Below are positions 1 through 7,959 of a stretch of DNA of 32,956 nucleotides, in pieces; position 1 is the stretch's first letter, and every line of letters starts with the position of its first letter. The notes below the pieces were generated by a model. That model was not told where the DNA came from. It worked only from the letters and a program-made list of their open reading frames with translations, and did not search any database. Source of the stretch: an uncultured Prevotellaceae bacterium (GTDB lineage Bacteria; Bacteroidota; Bacteroidia; Bacteroidales; Bacteroidaceae); assembly GCA_947176655.1 (NCBI GenBank), contig CAMWRK010000002.1, positions 1 to 32,956 on the forward strand, read 5' to 3'. The translations under genes and the position numbers were made by a program.

Positions 1-380
1 TGATGGATGCCGACACGTGGGACAGGATGTCGTGGAAGAGCGAGTATGACGGCACCATGCAGACCGCCCCGCGTGCGTATCCCGACATCACCCTGCGGCT
101 GAAAGAGCCGCAGGTGGTGACCCACGTGCGTTTCGCGCCCAAGAATGCCGACAACGGCATCCGCTCCGGCGACACCTACGAACTGCACTACTGGCATGAC
201 GGCTGGCAGTCCTGCGGCACTGTCAGGGCGGAATACGAGTATGTGGAGTTCCGCGACGTGCCCGCAGGCCAGCTCTACTGGCTCGAGAACAGGTCGCGCG
301 GACAGGAGGAGATGCCCTTCGTGCTGGACGAGGAGGGAAGGCAAAGGTTCGTGTACTATGATATTATTGACATCAAGTAA
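1..380 (+). CDS. C-terminal end of an unidentified, probably secreted protein (5' partial)
   Basis: The reading frame is open from the window edge to a TAA at 378-380. The ATG at 3 is probably internal, because the frame starts in the middle of a domain. The visible 125 residues contain alternating beta-strand-like stretches such as ITLRLKEPQVVTHVRFAPKN and ELHYWHDGWQSCG, which read like a discoidin-like or other beta-sandwich module at the end of a Bacteroidales extracellular protein. The end, with LYWLENRSRGQEEMPF, recalls C-termini of secreted Bacteroides proteins, but I cannot name the family with confidence. The DNA is distinctly richer in G+C than the genes just downstream, with many GCC, CTG and CGC codons. 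It lies 49 bp upstream of the first BspA-like gene. Confidence 0.7.
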   Translation, partial: MDADTWDRMSWKSEYDGTMQTAPRAYPDITLRLKEPQVVTHVRFAPKNADNGIRSGDTYELHYWHDGWQSCGTVRAEYEYVEFRDVPAGQLYWLENRSRGQEEMPFVLDEEGRQRFVYYDIIDIK

Positions 381-412
381 GTTAAATAAACAAGCAACCA
401 AATATGATACGG

Positions 413-2000
413 TTCCAAAACATACCAATATGATGACTAAAGTAACAAGGAGAACCGTTCTGGCATTGCTGTCAGTCCTGTCCTTTGCAGTTCCATCGTT
501 TGCCGAGAAGAGGGATACTTTCTACGTAGATGGCTTTAAATACATTGTTGAGAATGCCACTACCGTTGCCATATCCGATGCAGGACCAGATGCCCCCATC
601 CCCATGTCGGAGGACAGTACGCTGACCATTCCGTCCGTGGTGGAGTTCGAAGGACGCACCTATAACGTAGACCGCATATACTGGGAGGCTTTCGCCCTCA
701 GACAGAAGATAAAACACCTTGTCATAGGCGAGGGCGTTAAGTTTATTGACCAATACGCTTTTTACATGTGTATGGGTCTTACGAGTGTGCACCTCCCGTC
801 AACTTATACAGGTTGGATAGATCGAGGAGAGTTCCTTATAGGTTGTTGCAATCTGAACCGCATCACGATAGACGAGCGTAACTACACGTACGACTCCAGG
901 GATGAATGCAATGCCATCATCCTCACAGAAGACAGCACTCTGGTTTTCGGATGCTTGGGGACGAGGATTCCGGCGACCGTCACAACCATCGGTCCCGGAG
1001 CCTTCCGCCAATGCTTAAAGCTGGAAAGCATCACCGTGCCGGAGGGCGTGAGGATAATCGAACCATGTGCCTTCCGGAACTGTGCCAACCTTAAGGAGGT
1101 CTCCCTGCCCAACTCTCTGGAAGGCATAGGATATAGTGCGTTCTCCGACTGCATGAGCCTGGAGACTATCACAATACCGCAGAACGTGTCGCAGATACGG
1201 GGCAATGACTTTTATGGCAAGATGTTGGATCCTTATAATCTGTTTGGGGGCTGCCATAATCTGAAGGAAGTCCGGGTGGACAAGAGAAACCGCACATTCG
1301 ATTCACGCAGCAACTGCAACGCCCTCATAGACACGTCGAGGGACATGATAGTGGCGGCCTGCGGAAATACAGTCATCCCGGATGGCATAAAAGGCATAGG
1401 GGCATACGCATTTACCGACATCTCCATTCCAGACATCAGGATTCCAAAAAGCGTGCAGACCATAGAGCCGGATGCGTTCTGGAGGTGCACCTTCTGTAGT
1501 TCCGTCTCCGTTGATGCCGGAAACAAGGCATACAACTCGAAGGACAACTGCAACGCCATAATAGAAACGGCAACAGGCAAGCTGATACACGGCTGTAGCA
1601 CGACCCGCATTCCGGACAATGTCAGGGAGATCGGCGACGGTGCTTTCTACGGTGTAAGGCTGCCACCGTTGCTGATCATCCCAGAAGGTGTGGAAACAAT
1701 CGGCGAACATGCATTTACGCGTGATTGCGGCTTGGAATATGTCAAGATGCCATCTACACTGAAACTGATAAAGAACGATGCCTTTGGCTGTTGCGATGGC
1801 ATACGTTACATAGACATGTCCAGATGCAGTCCAAAGATAGAAATGTTTGCATTTTCTCAGTGTGAGTATCTGTATCTGGTGGATTTCTCCCCAACCATCG
1901 GAGAGATACATGAACTGGCTTTCTCCCATTGCTATTGCGAGGCATGGGTGAAGAAACTTGTAGAACGCAGCAAATGAAAGAAATGATGAAAACGCTGTGT
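413..2000 (+). repeat. Long direct repeat, copy 1 (BspA gene plus start of next gene)
   Basis: Bases 413-2000 match 4391-5978 at a constant offset of 3,978. About 20 substitutions fall in 413-581; none was found by eye in 582-2000. The match ends abruptly after the codon TGT of the ligase-like gene. Confidence 0.93.
430..1977 (+). CDS. BspA-family leucine-rich-repeat surface protein, copy 1
   Basis: This is a 515-residue secreted protein. I chose the ATG at 430 (followed by a second ATG at 433) because it gives a good signal peptide: charged MMTKVTRRT, a hydrophobic core LALLSVLSFAV and a PSFA cleavage region. The open frame upstream of 430 only overlaps the preceding gene out of frame. The mature part is made of LRR_5/BspA repeats with the pattern IP..V..IG..AF..C..L. 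A longer module with NCNA(I/L)I recurs at about residues 148, 284 and 362. Such proteins are typically exposed on the surface of Bacteroidales and bind host proteins or other bacteria; the ligand here is unknown. The stop codon overlaps the start of the next gene (ATGA at 1974-1977), which suggests translational coupling. A near-identical copy lies 3,978 bp downstream. Confidence 0.9.
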   Translation: MMTKVTRRTVLALLSVLSFAVPSFAEKRDTFYVDGFKYIVENATTVAISDAGPDAPIPMSEDSTLTIPSVVEFEGRTYNVDRIYWEAFALRQKIKHLVIGEGVKFIDQYAFYMCMGLTSVHLPSTYTGWIDRGEFLIGCCNLNRITIDERNYTYDSRDECNAIILTEDSTLVFGCLGTRIPATVTTIGPGAFRQCLKLESITVPEGVRIIEPCAFRNCANLKEVSLPNSLEGIGYSAFSDCMSLETITIPQNVSQIRGNDFYGKMLDPYNLFGGCHNLKEVRVDKRNRTFDSRSNCNALIDTSRDMIVAACGNTVIPDGIKGIGAYAFTDISIPDIRIPKSVQTIEPDAFWRCTFCSSVSVDAGNKAYNSKDNCNAIIETATGKLIHGCSTTRIPDNVREIGDGAFYGVRLPPLLIIPEGVETIGEHAFTRDCGLEYVKMPSTLKLIKNDAFGCCDGIRYIDMSRCSPKIEMFAFSQCEYLYLVDFSPTIGEIHELAFSHCYCEAWVKKLVERSK

Positions 2001-3641
2001 GGGGAAATACATATCCCCACACTCGTGTTTTGCAGCGGATGCCTGTTCTGTACATCTGCCCATTTCCCTGAAACGGAAAAGATAATAAGGGAGAAATGGG
2101 CTGTCACGGGGATGATTGTCATGCTTCTATTGTGTGCTGTATCTGTTTTCCGTGGCAAACAATTCATTGCTCGTCCGGACAAAGTCTTTAAAACCTTTGC
2201 CTTATTAGGTGTGGTTGAGATTGCAATTGTACTTCTGCAGTTGTTCAGAGTGCTGCCTTCACTCCATCCGCTTTTACGGTTTACGGGGTCTTTCCGAAAT
2301 CCTTCCGTATTTGCCATGATGATGGCGCTTTGCCTGCCGATATGTGTTTTTTATGTTATCAGATACGATGACATGCTGAAGGGGGTGGGTAAAGCCAAAT
2401 TTTCCAGTACTATACGATTGCAAGAAAACACACAGGCAAAAAACTTATGGCTGTTCCTGACTGCATGCGTACTCTCATGTATTGTCTTGGCAGAATCCAG
2501 AACCGGCATAATAGCAGGGGTATGTTCTTCCTTTATGGTTGCTTTTTGGGAAATTCCTAAGTTTCGTTCCTGCCTGTCAAATCGTAAGATTCTATTTCTG
2601 GCCGTTTGCTGTGGAACAATGCTACTGGCTGCATCATACTGCTATAAGCGTGATTCTGCCGACGGACGTGCACTTATATGGGCAGTATCGTTTAGGATGA
2701 TTGTCCAAAAGCCGCTCTTAGGGTGGGGAGAAAACGGATTCTCTTCATCGTATATGCCGCATCAGGCAATATTCCTGTCAGGACATGAGGGAACGAAGTT
2801 CTCCTATCTGGCCGATAATGTTTCACATCCACTCAACGAATTCCTATTATTCGGAGTCAAATACGGGGTGGTTGGCATTACTATACTGTTAGGCATAACG
2901 GCTTTTCTTGTAAAAGTAATTATAAAGAACAGGAATACGTATACGAGTCTTTATCTTGGCAGCATACTGACGCTTTTCGTATTGTCAATGTTCTATTATC
3001 CGTATACTGTCCCCTTAATATGGCTCGTAAGTACATTCCTGATATGTTCTGCTGTTAGCCTCTACTGCAATAACAGCCCATGGCGTCGAAAGGTCATGCA
3101 ATCTCTGTTGGTATTTTCAGCAATCTGGATAATTGGACGGAATGCAAATATCTATGAAGAATGGCAGTGGCTGAAATTACAAACTTCACAGGCTCCAGTA
3201 GATAGAGCTTATCAGGAATACAGCAGACTGTATAAAAAGTTGAGTACTAATCCTTCTTTTCTATATAATTATGGCGCATGGTTGCATCACAACGGCTTTT
3301 ATAAGGAAAGTATGAAAATCCTTTTCGAGTGCACAAGGAGCTACGATGACTACAATGTGGAACTGCTGATAGCAGATAATTACAGGCAGCTGGGAGAAAC
3401 GAAATGTGCCATAGAAAGATTTGGATATGCCAACGCGATGATTCCGTGCAGATTTCTACCTTTATACCATGAGATGCTTATATATAAAGAGGAAGAGGAT
3501 TTGTACAATGCGTGTCGCATAGCCAGAATAATAATCACTAAACCTGTGAAAATACAGAAATCACCCTCTGTCAGAAAGATTAAATACGAAGCCGAGGCTG
3601 TCTTGAAATCAGCACCTTGCGATGCAACCCAGATTCATTGA
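1974..3641 (+). CDS. O-antigen ligase/polymerase-like membrane protein with TPR-like C-terminal tail
   Basis: The 555-residue product starts at the ATG overlapping the stop of the upstream BspA-like gene; longer upstream starts would run back inside that gene. Around ten hydrophobic segments fill the first ~380 residues. Motifs of the Wzy_C/WaaL superfamily are visible: GSFRNPSVFA early on, a conserved arginine in AESRTGIIAG, PLLGWGENGF in the periplasmic loop region, and SHPLNEFLLFGVKYG. These proteins move or polymerise glycans from lipid carriers at the outer face of the inner membrane. The last ~170 residues are soluble and helical, with TPR-like features (LYNYGAWLHHNGFYKESMKI, then LLIADNYRQLGETKCAIERF). 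Ligase-TPR fusions are also seen in protein-glycosylation and peptide-export settings, so the acceptor is uncertain. Being boxed in by BspA genes suggests a surface-protein-related job (inference). Confidence 0.78.
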   Translation: MKEMMKTLCGEIHIPTLVFCSGCLFCTSAHFPETEKIIREKWAVTGMIVMLLLCAVSVFRGKQFIARPDKVFKTFALLGVVEIAIVLLQLFRVLPSLHPLLRFTGSFRNPSVFAMMMALCLPICVFYVIRYDDMLKGVGKAKFSSTIRLQENTQAKNLWLFLTACVLSCIVLAESRTGIIAGVCSSFMVAFWEIPKFRSCLSNRKILFLAVCCGTMLLAASYCYKRDSADGRALIWAVSFRMIVQKPLLGWGENGFSSSYMPHQAIFLSGHEGTKFSYLADNVSHPLNEFLLFGVKYGVVGITILLGITAFLVKVIIKNRNTYTSLYLGSILTLFVLSMFYYPYTVPLIWLVSTFLICSAVSLYCNNSPWRRKVMQSLLVFSAIWIIGRNANIYEEWQWLKLQTSQAPVDRAYQEYSRLYKKLSTNPSFLYNYGAWLHHNGFYKESMKILFECTRSYDDYNVELLIADNYRQLGETKCAIERFGYANAMIPCRFLPLYHEMLIYKEEEDLYNACRIARIIITKPVKIQKSPSVRKIKYEAEAVLKSAPCDATQIH

Positions 3642-3737
3642 CCGATTTGGAATGCAACCAACTATAACATTACAAGGATAAAGTCCGCGCTCTTTGTAGG
3701 CAATTAATACTAACAATCTGCTGGCATAAATACAACA

Positions 3738-4373
3738 ATGAAACAGACATTAAGAGTTCTTTCAACAGGCTTAATCGCTTTGGGTGCCATTACTTTTGTA
3801 GGCTGTAGTCAAGAAGATGCCTTTTGGTTTGACGACGATCTGAGTATCAACTCCCAAGTCCCGCTGACAAGAGGTGAAAGTGAGCAAACATTGGGAACAA
3901 TAAATTACAACCTGTTCAGTTACGGTGAAAATGAATGTTGTCTAATTGCCCTTGTGGAAATGAAAGGGAAGAAAAGAGAATTTGACGCTACTTATTCTGC
4001 CCAAAGCTGCTATAATGATATAAAAGAGTATGCGACTTCCCTGATGGACGAAGATGGAAATCCCAGATATGAGGGAGGCGCAATGGATCTTGAGGTATTT
4101 CTTGAGGTAGGAAGAAATTTTAATCTTATTAATGAGAGAAAGCACTTTAACAACGATGAAGAGAAAATGGAATATTTTCTGGATAAAAAGTGTAAGCCAC
4201 AAGCAATCAACATTGATGTATGGAATGAGGAGAAGAAAATTATGGAATCGCACGTTGCTCGCGTAGAGTCTGTAAAAAGAAAGAGCGGAACAATCGAATA
4301 CTCTGTTCGTAATGGGAAAAAACTGACTATGGCAGAAATAGACATAAAAGAAATCAAGGATGTCTGGATGTAA
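3738..4373 (+). CDS. Small lipoprotein with a possible cysteine-peptidase-like pattern
   Basis: The 211-residue product begins with a lipoprotein signal: MKQTLRVLSTGLIALGAITF followed by VGC, so Cys23 is the likely lipidated residue. The rest is soluble. I do not recognise a family with certainty. ENECCLIALVEM (Cys67/Cys68 at the start of a helix), then a hydrophobic strand KPQAINIDVW, then SHVARVESV (His172) and a final strand resemble the Cys...His layout of C39/C10/papain-like cysteine peptidases. A clear third catalytic residue is not evident, so it could be an inactive relative or an inhibitor-like protein. It lies 96 bp after the ligase-like gene and 34 bp before the second BspA gene, probably in one transcription unit. 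Base composition is more AT-rich than the flanking BspA copies. Confidence 0.6.
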   Translation: MKQTLRVLSTGLIALGAITFVGCSQEDAFWFDDDLSINSQVPLTRGESEQTLGTINYNLFSYGENECCLIALVEMKGKKREFDATYSAQSCYNDIKEYATSLMDEDGNPRYEGGAMDLEVFLEVGRNFNLINERKHFNNDEEKMEYFLDKKCKPQAINIDVWNEEKKIMESHVARVESVKRKSGTIEYSVRNGKKLTMAEIDIKEIKDVWM

Positions 4374-4390
4374 GCCCGTTACCCAAACCA

Positions 4391-5978
4391 TTCCAAAACA
4401 CACCGATATGATGACTAAAGTAACAAGGAGAACTGTTCTGGCATTGCTGTCAGTCCTGTCCTTTGCAGTTCCATCGCTTGCCGAGGATATAGACACCTTC
4501 TACGTAGACGGCTTCAAGTACATTGTTGAGACCGACTCGACCGTTGCCATATCCGATGTAGGACCAGATGCCCCCATCCCCATGTCGGAGGACAGTACGC
4601 TGACCATTCCGTCCGTGGTGGAGTTCGAAGGACGCACCTATAACGTAGACCGCATATACTGGGAGGCTTTCGCCCTCAGACAGAAGATAAAACACCTTGT
4701 CATAGGCGAGGGCGTTAAGTTTATTGACCAATACGCTTTTTACATGTGTATGGGTCTTACGAGTGTGCACCTCCCGTCAACTTATACAGGTTGGATAGAT
4801 CGAGGAGAGTTCCTTATAGGTTGTTGCAATCTGAACCGCATCACGATAGACGAGCGTAACTACACGTACGACTCCAGGGATGAATGCAATGCCATCATCC
4901 TCACAGAAGACAGCACTCTGGTTTTCGGATGCTTGGGGACGAGGATTCCGGCGACCGTCACAACCATCGGTCCCGGAGCCTTCCGCCAATGCTTAAAGCT
5001 GGAAAGCATCACCGTGCCGGAGGGCGTGAGGATAATCGAACCATGTGCCTTCCGGAACTGTGCCAACCTTAAGGAGGTCTCCCTGCCCAACTCTCTGGAA
5101 GGCATAGGATATAGTGCGTTCTCCGACTGCATGAGCCTGGAGACTATCACAATACCGCAGAACGTGTCGCAGATACGGGGCAATGACTTTTATGGCAAGA
5201 TGTTGGATCCTTATAATCTGTTTGGGGGCTGCCATAATCTGAAGGAAGTCCGGGTGGACAAGAGAAACCGCACATTCGATTCACGCAGCAACTGCAACGC
5301 CCTCATAGACACGTCGAGGGACATGATAGTGGCGGCCTGCGGAAATACAGTCATCCCGGATGGCATAAAAGGCATAGGGGCATACGCATTTACCGACATC
5401 TCCATTCCAGACATCAGGATTCCAAAAAGCGTGCAGACCATAGAGCCGGATGCGTTCTGGAGGTGCACCTTCTGTAGTTCCGTCTCCGTTGATGCCGGAA
5501 ACAAGGCATACAACTCGAAGGACAACTGCAACGCCATAATAGAAACGGCAACAGGCAAGCTGATACACGGCTGTAGCACGACCCGCATTCCGGACAATGT
5601 CAGGGAGATCGGCGACGGTGCTTTCTACGGTGTAAGGCTGCCACCGTTGCTGATCATCCCAGAAGGTGTGGAAACAATCGGCGAACATGCATTTACGCGT
5701 GATTGCGGCTTGGAATATGTCAAGATGCCATCTACACTGAAACTGATAAAGAACGATGCCTTTGGCTGTTGCGATGGCATACGTTACATAGACATGTCCA
5801 GATGCAGTCCAAAGATAGAAATGTTTGCATTTTCTCAGTGTGAGTATCTGTATCTGGTGGATTTCTCCCCAACCATCGGAGAGATACATGAACTGGCTTT
5901 CTCCCATTGCTATTGCGAGGCATGGGTGAAGAAACTTGTAGAACGCAGCAAATGAAAGAAATGATGAAAACGCTGTGT
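4391..5978 (+). repeat. Long direct repeat, copy 2
   Basis: Partner of 413-2000. The left end lies just after the lipoprotein stop codon. The right end breaks off 27 bp into what was the ligase-like gene. Same orientation as copy 1, so homologous recombination would delete or amplify the 3,978 bp between matching points. Confidence 0.93.
4408..5955 (+). CDS. BspA-family leucine-rich-repeat surface protein, copy 2
   Basis: This 515-residue protein has the same length as copy 1. The start at 4408 was chosen by identity with the copy 1 signal peptide; the frame is open back to 4360 but that stretch lies inside and just after the lipoprotein gene. Compared with copy 1, amino acid changes are confined to the first ~51 residues (PSLAEDIDTF versus PSFAEKRDTF; ETDSTVAISDV versus ENATTVAISDA). 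From nucleotide 4560 on I found no difference from copy 1. The protein has the same LRR_5 repeats and NCNA(I/L)I modules, and presumably the same surface role. It is followed by a stub of the ligase-like gene and then a hairpin. The pattern indicates recent duplication or gene conversion rather than ordinary divergence. Confidence 0.9.
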   Translation: MMTKVTRRTVLALLSVLSFAVPSLAEDIDTFYVDGFKYIVETDSTVAISDVGPDAPIPMSEDSTLTIPSVVEFEGRTYNVDRIYWEAFALRQKIKHLVIGEGVKFIDQYAFYMCMGLTSVHLPSTYTGWIDRGEFLIGCCNLNRITIDERNYTYDSRDECNAIILTEDSTLVFGCLGTRIPATVTTIGPGAFRQCLKLESITVPEGVRIIEPCAFRNCANLKEVSLPNSLEGIGYSAFSDCMSLETITIPQNVSQIRGNDFYGKMLDPYNLFGGCHNLKEVRVDKRNRTFDSRSNCNALIDTSRDMIVAACGNTVIPDGIKGIGAYAFTDISIPDIRIPKSVQTIEPDAFWRCTFCSSVSVDAGNKAYNSKDNCNAIIETATGKLIHGCSTTRIPDNVREIGDGAFYGVRLPPLLIIPEGVETIGEHAFTRDCGLEYVKMPSTLKLIKNDAFGCCDGIRYIDMSRCSPKIEMFAFSQCEYLYLVDFSPTIGEIHELAFSHCYCEAWVKKLVERSK

Positions 5979-6005
5979 AGCCGCCTGACACAGGTCTCAT
6001 CTTAA
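5952..6005 (+). pseudogene. Truncated start of the ligase-like gene after BspA copy 2
   Basis: The first nine codons are identical to the gene at 1974. After the repeat boundary at 5978 the frame runs into unrelated sequence and stops at TAA 6003-6005, giving the 17-residue MKEMMKTLCSRLTQVSS. It keeps the ATGA overlap with the BspA stop. It is best read as debris of the duplication, not a functional gene. Confidence 0.6.
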
Positions 6006-6010
6006 TGATT

Positions 6011-6045
6011 TCACCCCTGCCCGAAGTTCATTCCGGCAGGGGTGA
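6011..6045. terminator. Hairpin between convergent genes (probable bidirectional terminator)
   Basis: Perfect 11-bp GC-rich stem (6011-6021 pairs with 6035-6045, arm TCACCCCTGCC) and a 13-nt loop. It lies between the end of BspA copy 2 and the end of the minus-strand transporter gene. There is no strong T-run on either side, so termination is inferred from position and stability. Confidence 0.65.
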
Positions 6046-6156
6046 TTATCAATTTCGAGAACATGTTAGACAGACCATTACTGACAGTATACAAGTGTCT
6101 GATATATGATGTATTCCGAAAAATGGGCGTACAGTTTTGCACTGCCACCGATGCAG

Positions 6157-7845
6157 CTAAACTCTCTCTGGCTTGGTGGCTTGAACAACGTTCAGGATAT
6201 AATCGCCGAGACGTTCGCATTCGGAAATGAAGTCTATATAGAAGACACCTATCTGATAGCTGTACACTCCGGCGTTGACATCCTGTAGGTTGCGGTTCTT
6301 CAGGTGCTTGCGGTAGTTGTTTATTTCGTTCTCCAGATTGTAGGAGATGTTGAAGTCCACGTGATGTCCGGTCATGCCGGCCTCTACAAGCTGCCCCATA
6401 TGCTCCATGGCCTTGCGTACCATGGACATCATGTGGTGCATGTTGTCTGTCTGCTGCTCGGTGAAAGGCGTTGTGCAGTTCTGCCGGCGACGGTTTAGGG
6501 TGCGTGCCAGATTGTAGCAGGAGTCTCCTATACTCTCCAATTCCGTCACTTGCCGCAACATGCGCATAATCTCCATCTTGGACTCGATGCTCAGCCTGCC
6601 CTCGCTGACCTTGTGAAGGTAGTTTGCTATCTCCACTTCCATGTTGTCCGTAATGCTCTCGTATTTCTCTATGCGTGAAAACAGTTTGTTGAAATCCTCA
6701 TCCTTGTCAATATCCAAGAGTTCGTCCACGAAGCCGGCCATACGGTTGCAGCGTACAGAGAAACTGTTTATCTCTTTCTGTGCCTCCAGAATGCTCAGTT
6801 CTGCAGTGGAGAGCATACCGGCGGATATAAATTGCAGACGCGATTCCTCGTCCTGTTCGCTGGTGGGCATAACCCAGCATACAAGCATTTCTATCTGCTT
6901 GACAAAGCCTATGAGCAGGATGGTGTTGAAGACATTGAAGGCCGTGTGGAAACTTGAGAGCTTGAACAGGTCGTTGCCGCCGCCCATAACGTTTTCCACA
7001 AACCAGTCCACAGCATCGCAGGCAGGATAGAATATCATCAAAACGACAACGACACCGAAGACATTGAAGAACATGTGTGCCAAGGCGGCACGGCGTGCCT
7101 GCGTATTGGCCGTAAGGGAGGCCATGAAGGCTGTGATGGTAGTGCCTATGTTCTGACCCATGGCCAAAGCGGCAGCCTCCTCGAAATCAAAGCCCGGAAT
7201 ATTCATGCTGAAAAGCATGAGAGTGATGGCCATGGTGGCGGCAGAGGCCTGTACAATCATTGTTACCAAAGCACCTACCACGACAAAAAGAAGTATGGTA
7301 AAGAAAGAATCCTGCGGCACCAAGGCCAGCATCTTTGCCACCATGCCGCTCAAATCCATTGCCACGGCAGCCTCCTGCAGGTATGACAATCCCATGAACA
7401 GGAAAGAAAAGCCGAATATGAACTCTCCAAGATTCTTCCTGCTGCCCTTGCCGCTGAACATCATAGGCATACCCAAGGCCAGCAACGGTATGGCAAAAGC
7501 TGCGATATTCATCTTGAAGCCGACAATGGAGATAACCCATGCCGTAACAGTCGTGCCGATGTTGGCACCCATGATTACTCCTATGGCCTCGGAAAGCGTC
7601 ATGAGGCCGGCGTTGACAAAGCTCACCACCATTACCGTAGTAGCCGATGAAGACTGTATCAGTGCCGTAATGATTATGCCAGTCAGAACGCCCATAAAGC
7701 GGTTCTTTGTCATCCAGGCGAGAATACCACGCAAACGCTCGCCCGCAAACTTCTCCAGCCCTTCACTCATCACCTTCATGCCATATAGGAAGAGAGCGAG
7801 TGAACCTATGAGGGCAAATATACTTATAACCATTTCCATTGCCAT
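6157..7845 (-). CDS. Na/Pi cotransporter family protein with PhoU-like C-terminal domain
   Basis: The 562-residue inner-membrane protein is of the NptA/PNaS type, which couples sodium to phosphate (or related anion) transport. Two inverted Na_Pi_cotrans repeats are visible: the first has QSSSATT (residues 64-70) and GANIGTT (93-99), the second QASAAT (from 199) and GQNIGTT (about 233). About eight to nine hydrophobic segments precede residue ~335. From about 345 to 555 a soluble helical region with PhoU-like heptads follows (for example MEIMRMLRQVTELESIGDSC), probably regulating transport. The frame begins MAMEMV, so ATGs at 7845, 7839 and 7833 are all possible starts. A TAnnTTTG promoter element lies 21-28 bp upstream. 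It converges on BspA copy 2 and is probably monocistronic. Confidence 0.93.
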   Translation of the reverse strand: MAMEMVISIFALIGSLALFLYGMKVMSEGLEKFAGERLRGILAWMTKNRFMGVLTGIIITALIQSSSATTVMVVSFVNAGLMTLSEAIGVIMGANIGTTVTAWVISIVGFKMNIAAFAIPLLALGMPMMFSGKGSRKNLGEFIFGFSFLFMGLSYLQEAAVAMDLSGMVAKMLALVPQDSFFTILLFVVVGALVTMIVQASAATMAITLMLFSMNIPGFDFEEAAALAMGQNIGTTITAFMASLTANTQARRAALAHMFFNVFGVVVVLMIFYPACDAVDWFVENVMGGGNDLFKLSSFHTAFNVFNTILLIGFVKQIEMLVCWVMPTSEQDEESRLQFISAGMLSTAELSILEAQKEINSFSVRCNRMAGFVDELLDIDKDEDFNKLFSRIEKYESITDNMEVEIANYLHKVSEGRLSIESKMEIMRMLRQVTELESIGDSCYNLARTLNRRRQNCTTPFTEQQTDNMHHMMSMVRKAMEHMGQLVEAGMTGHHVDFNISYNLENEINNYRKHLKNRNLQDVNAGVYSYQIGVFYIDFISECERLGDYILNVVQATKPERV

Positions 7846-7865
7846 ACGAGTAATTATTATTATTA

Positions 7866-7873
7866 CAAAGGTA
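7866..7873 (-). promoter_or_regulatory. Promoter -7 element (TACCTTTG) for the Na/Pi transporter gene
   Basis: TACCTTTG on the minus strand matches the Bacteroidetes -7 consensus TAnnTTTG. It ends 21 bp before the ATG at 7845. No convincing TTTG was seen at -33. Confidence 0.55.
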
Positions 7874-7959
7874 AGAAATTATATTGATTAATACCGTGCG
7901 TGGGCCTAAAAACCGACACGATGTCTGACATACGGCCGGTCTCTGACCTGTGCAAAGGC

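Noticed and set aside
145..429. Upstream extension of the first BspA frame to position 145
   Set aside because: It overlaps the preceding GC-rich gene out of frame, looks low-complexity, and a clear signal peptide begins at 430.
1303..2055. 250-codon open frame on the minus strand within BspA copy 1 (also 5281-6000 in copy 2)
   Set aside because: Antisense shadow of the repeat-rich BspA gene; no protein-like motifs, and it recurs only because the DNA is duplicated.
413..5978. Composite transposon made of the two long repeats
   Set aside because: The repeats are BspA genes, with no transposase, terminal inverted repeats or target-site duplication seen.
7160..7891. 243-codon plus-strand frame opposite the Na/Pi transporter
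   Set aside because: Antisense of conserved membrane segments; composition dominated by complementary codons.
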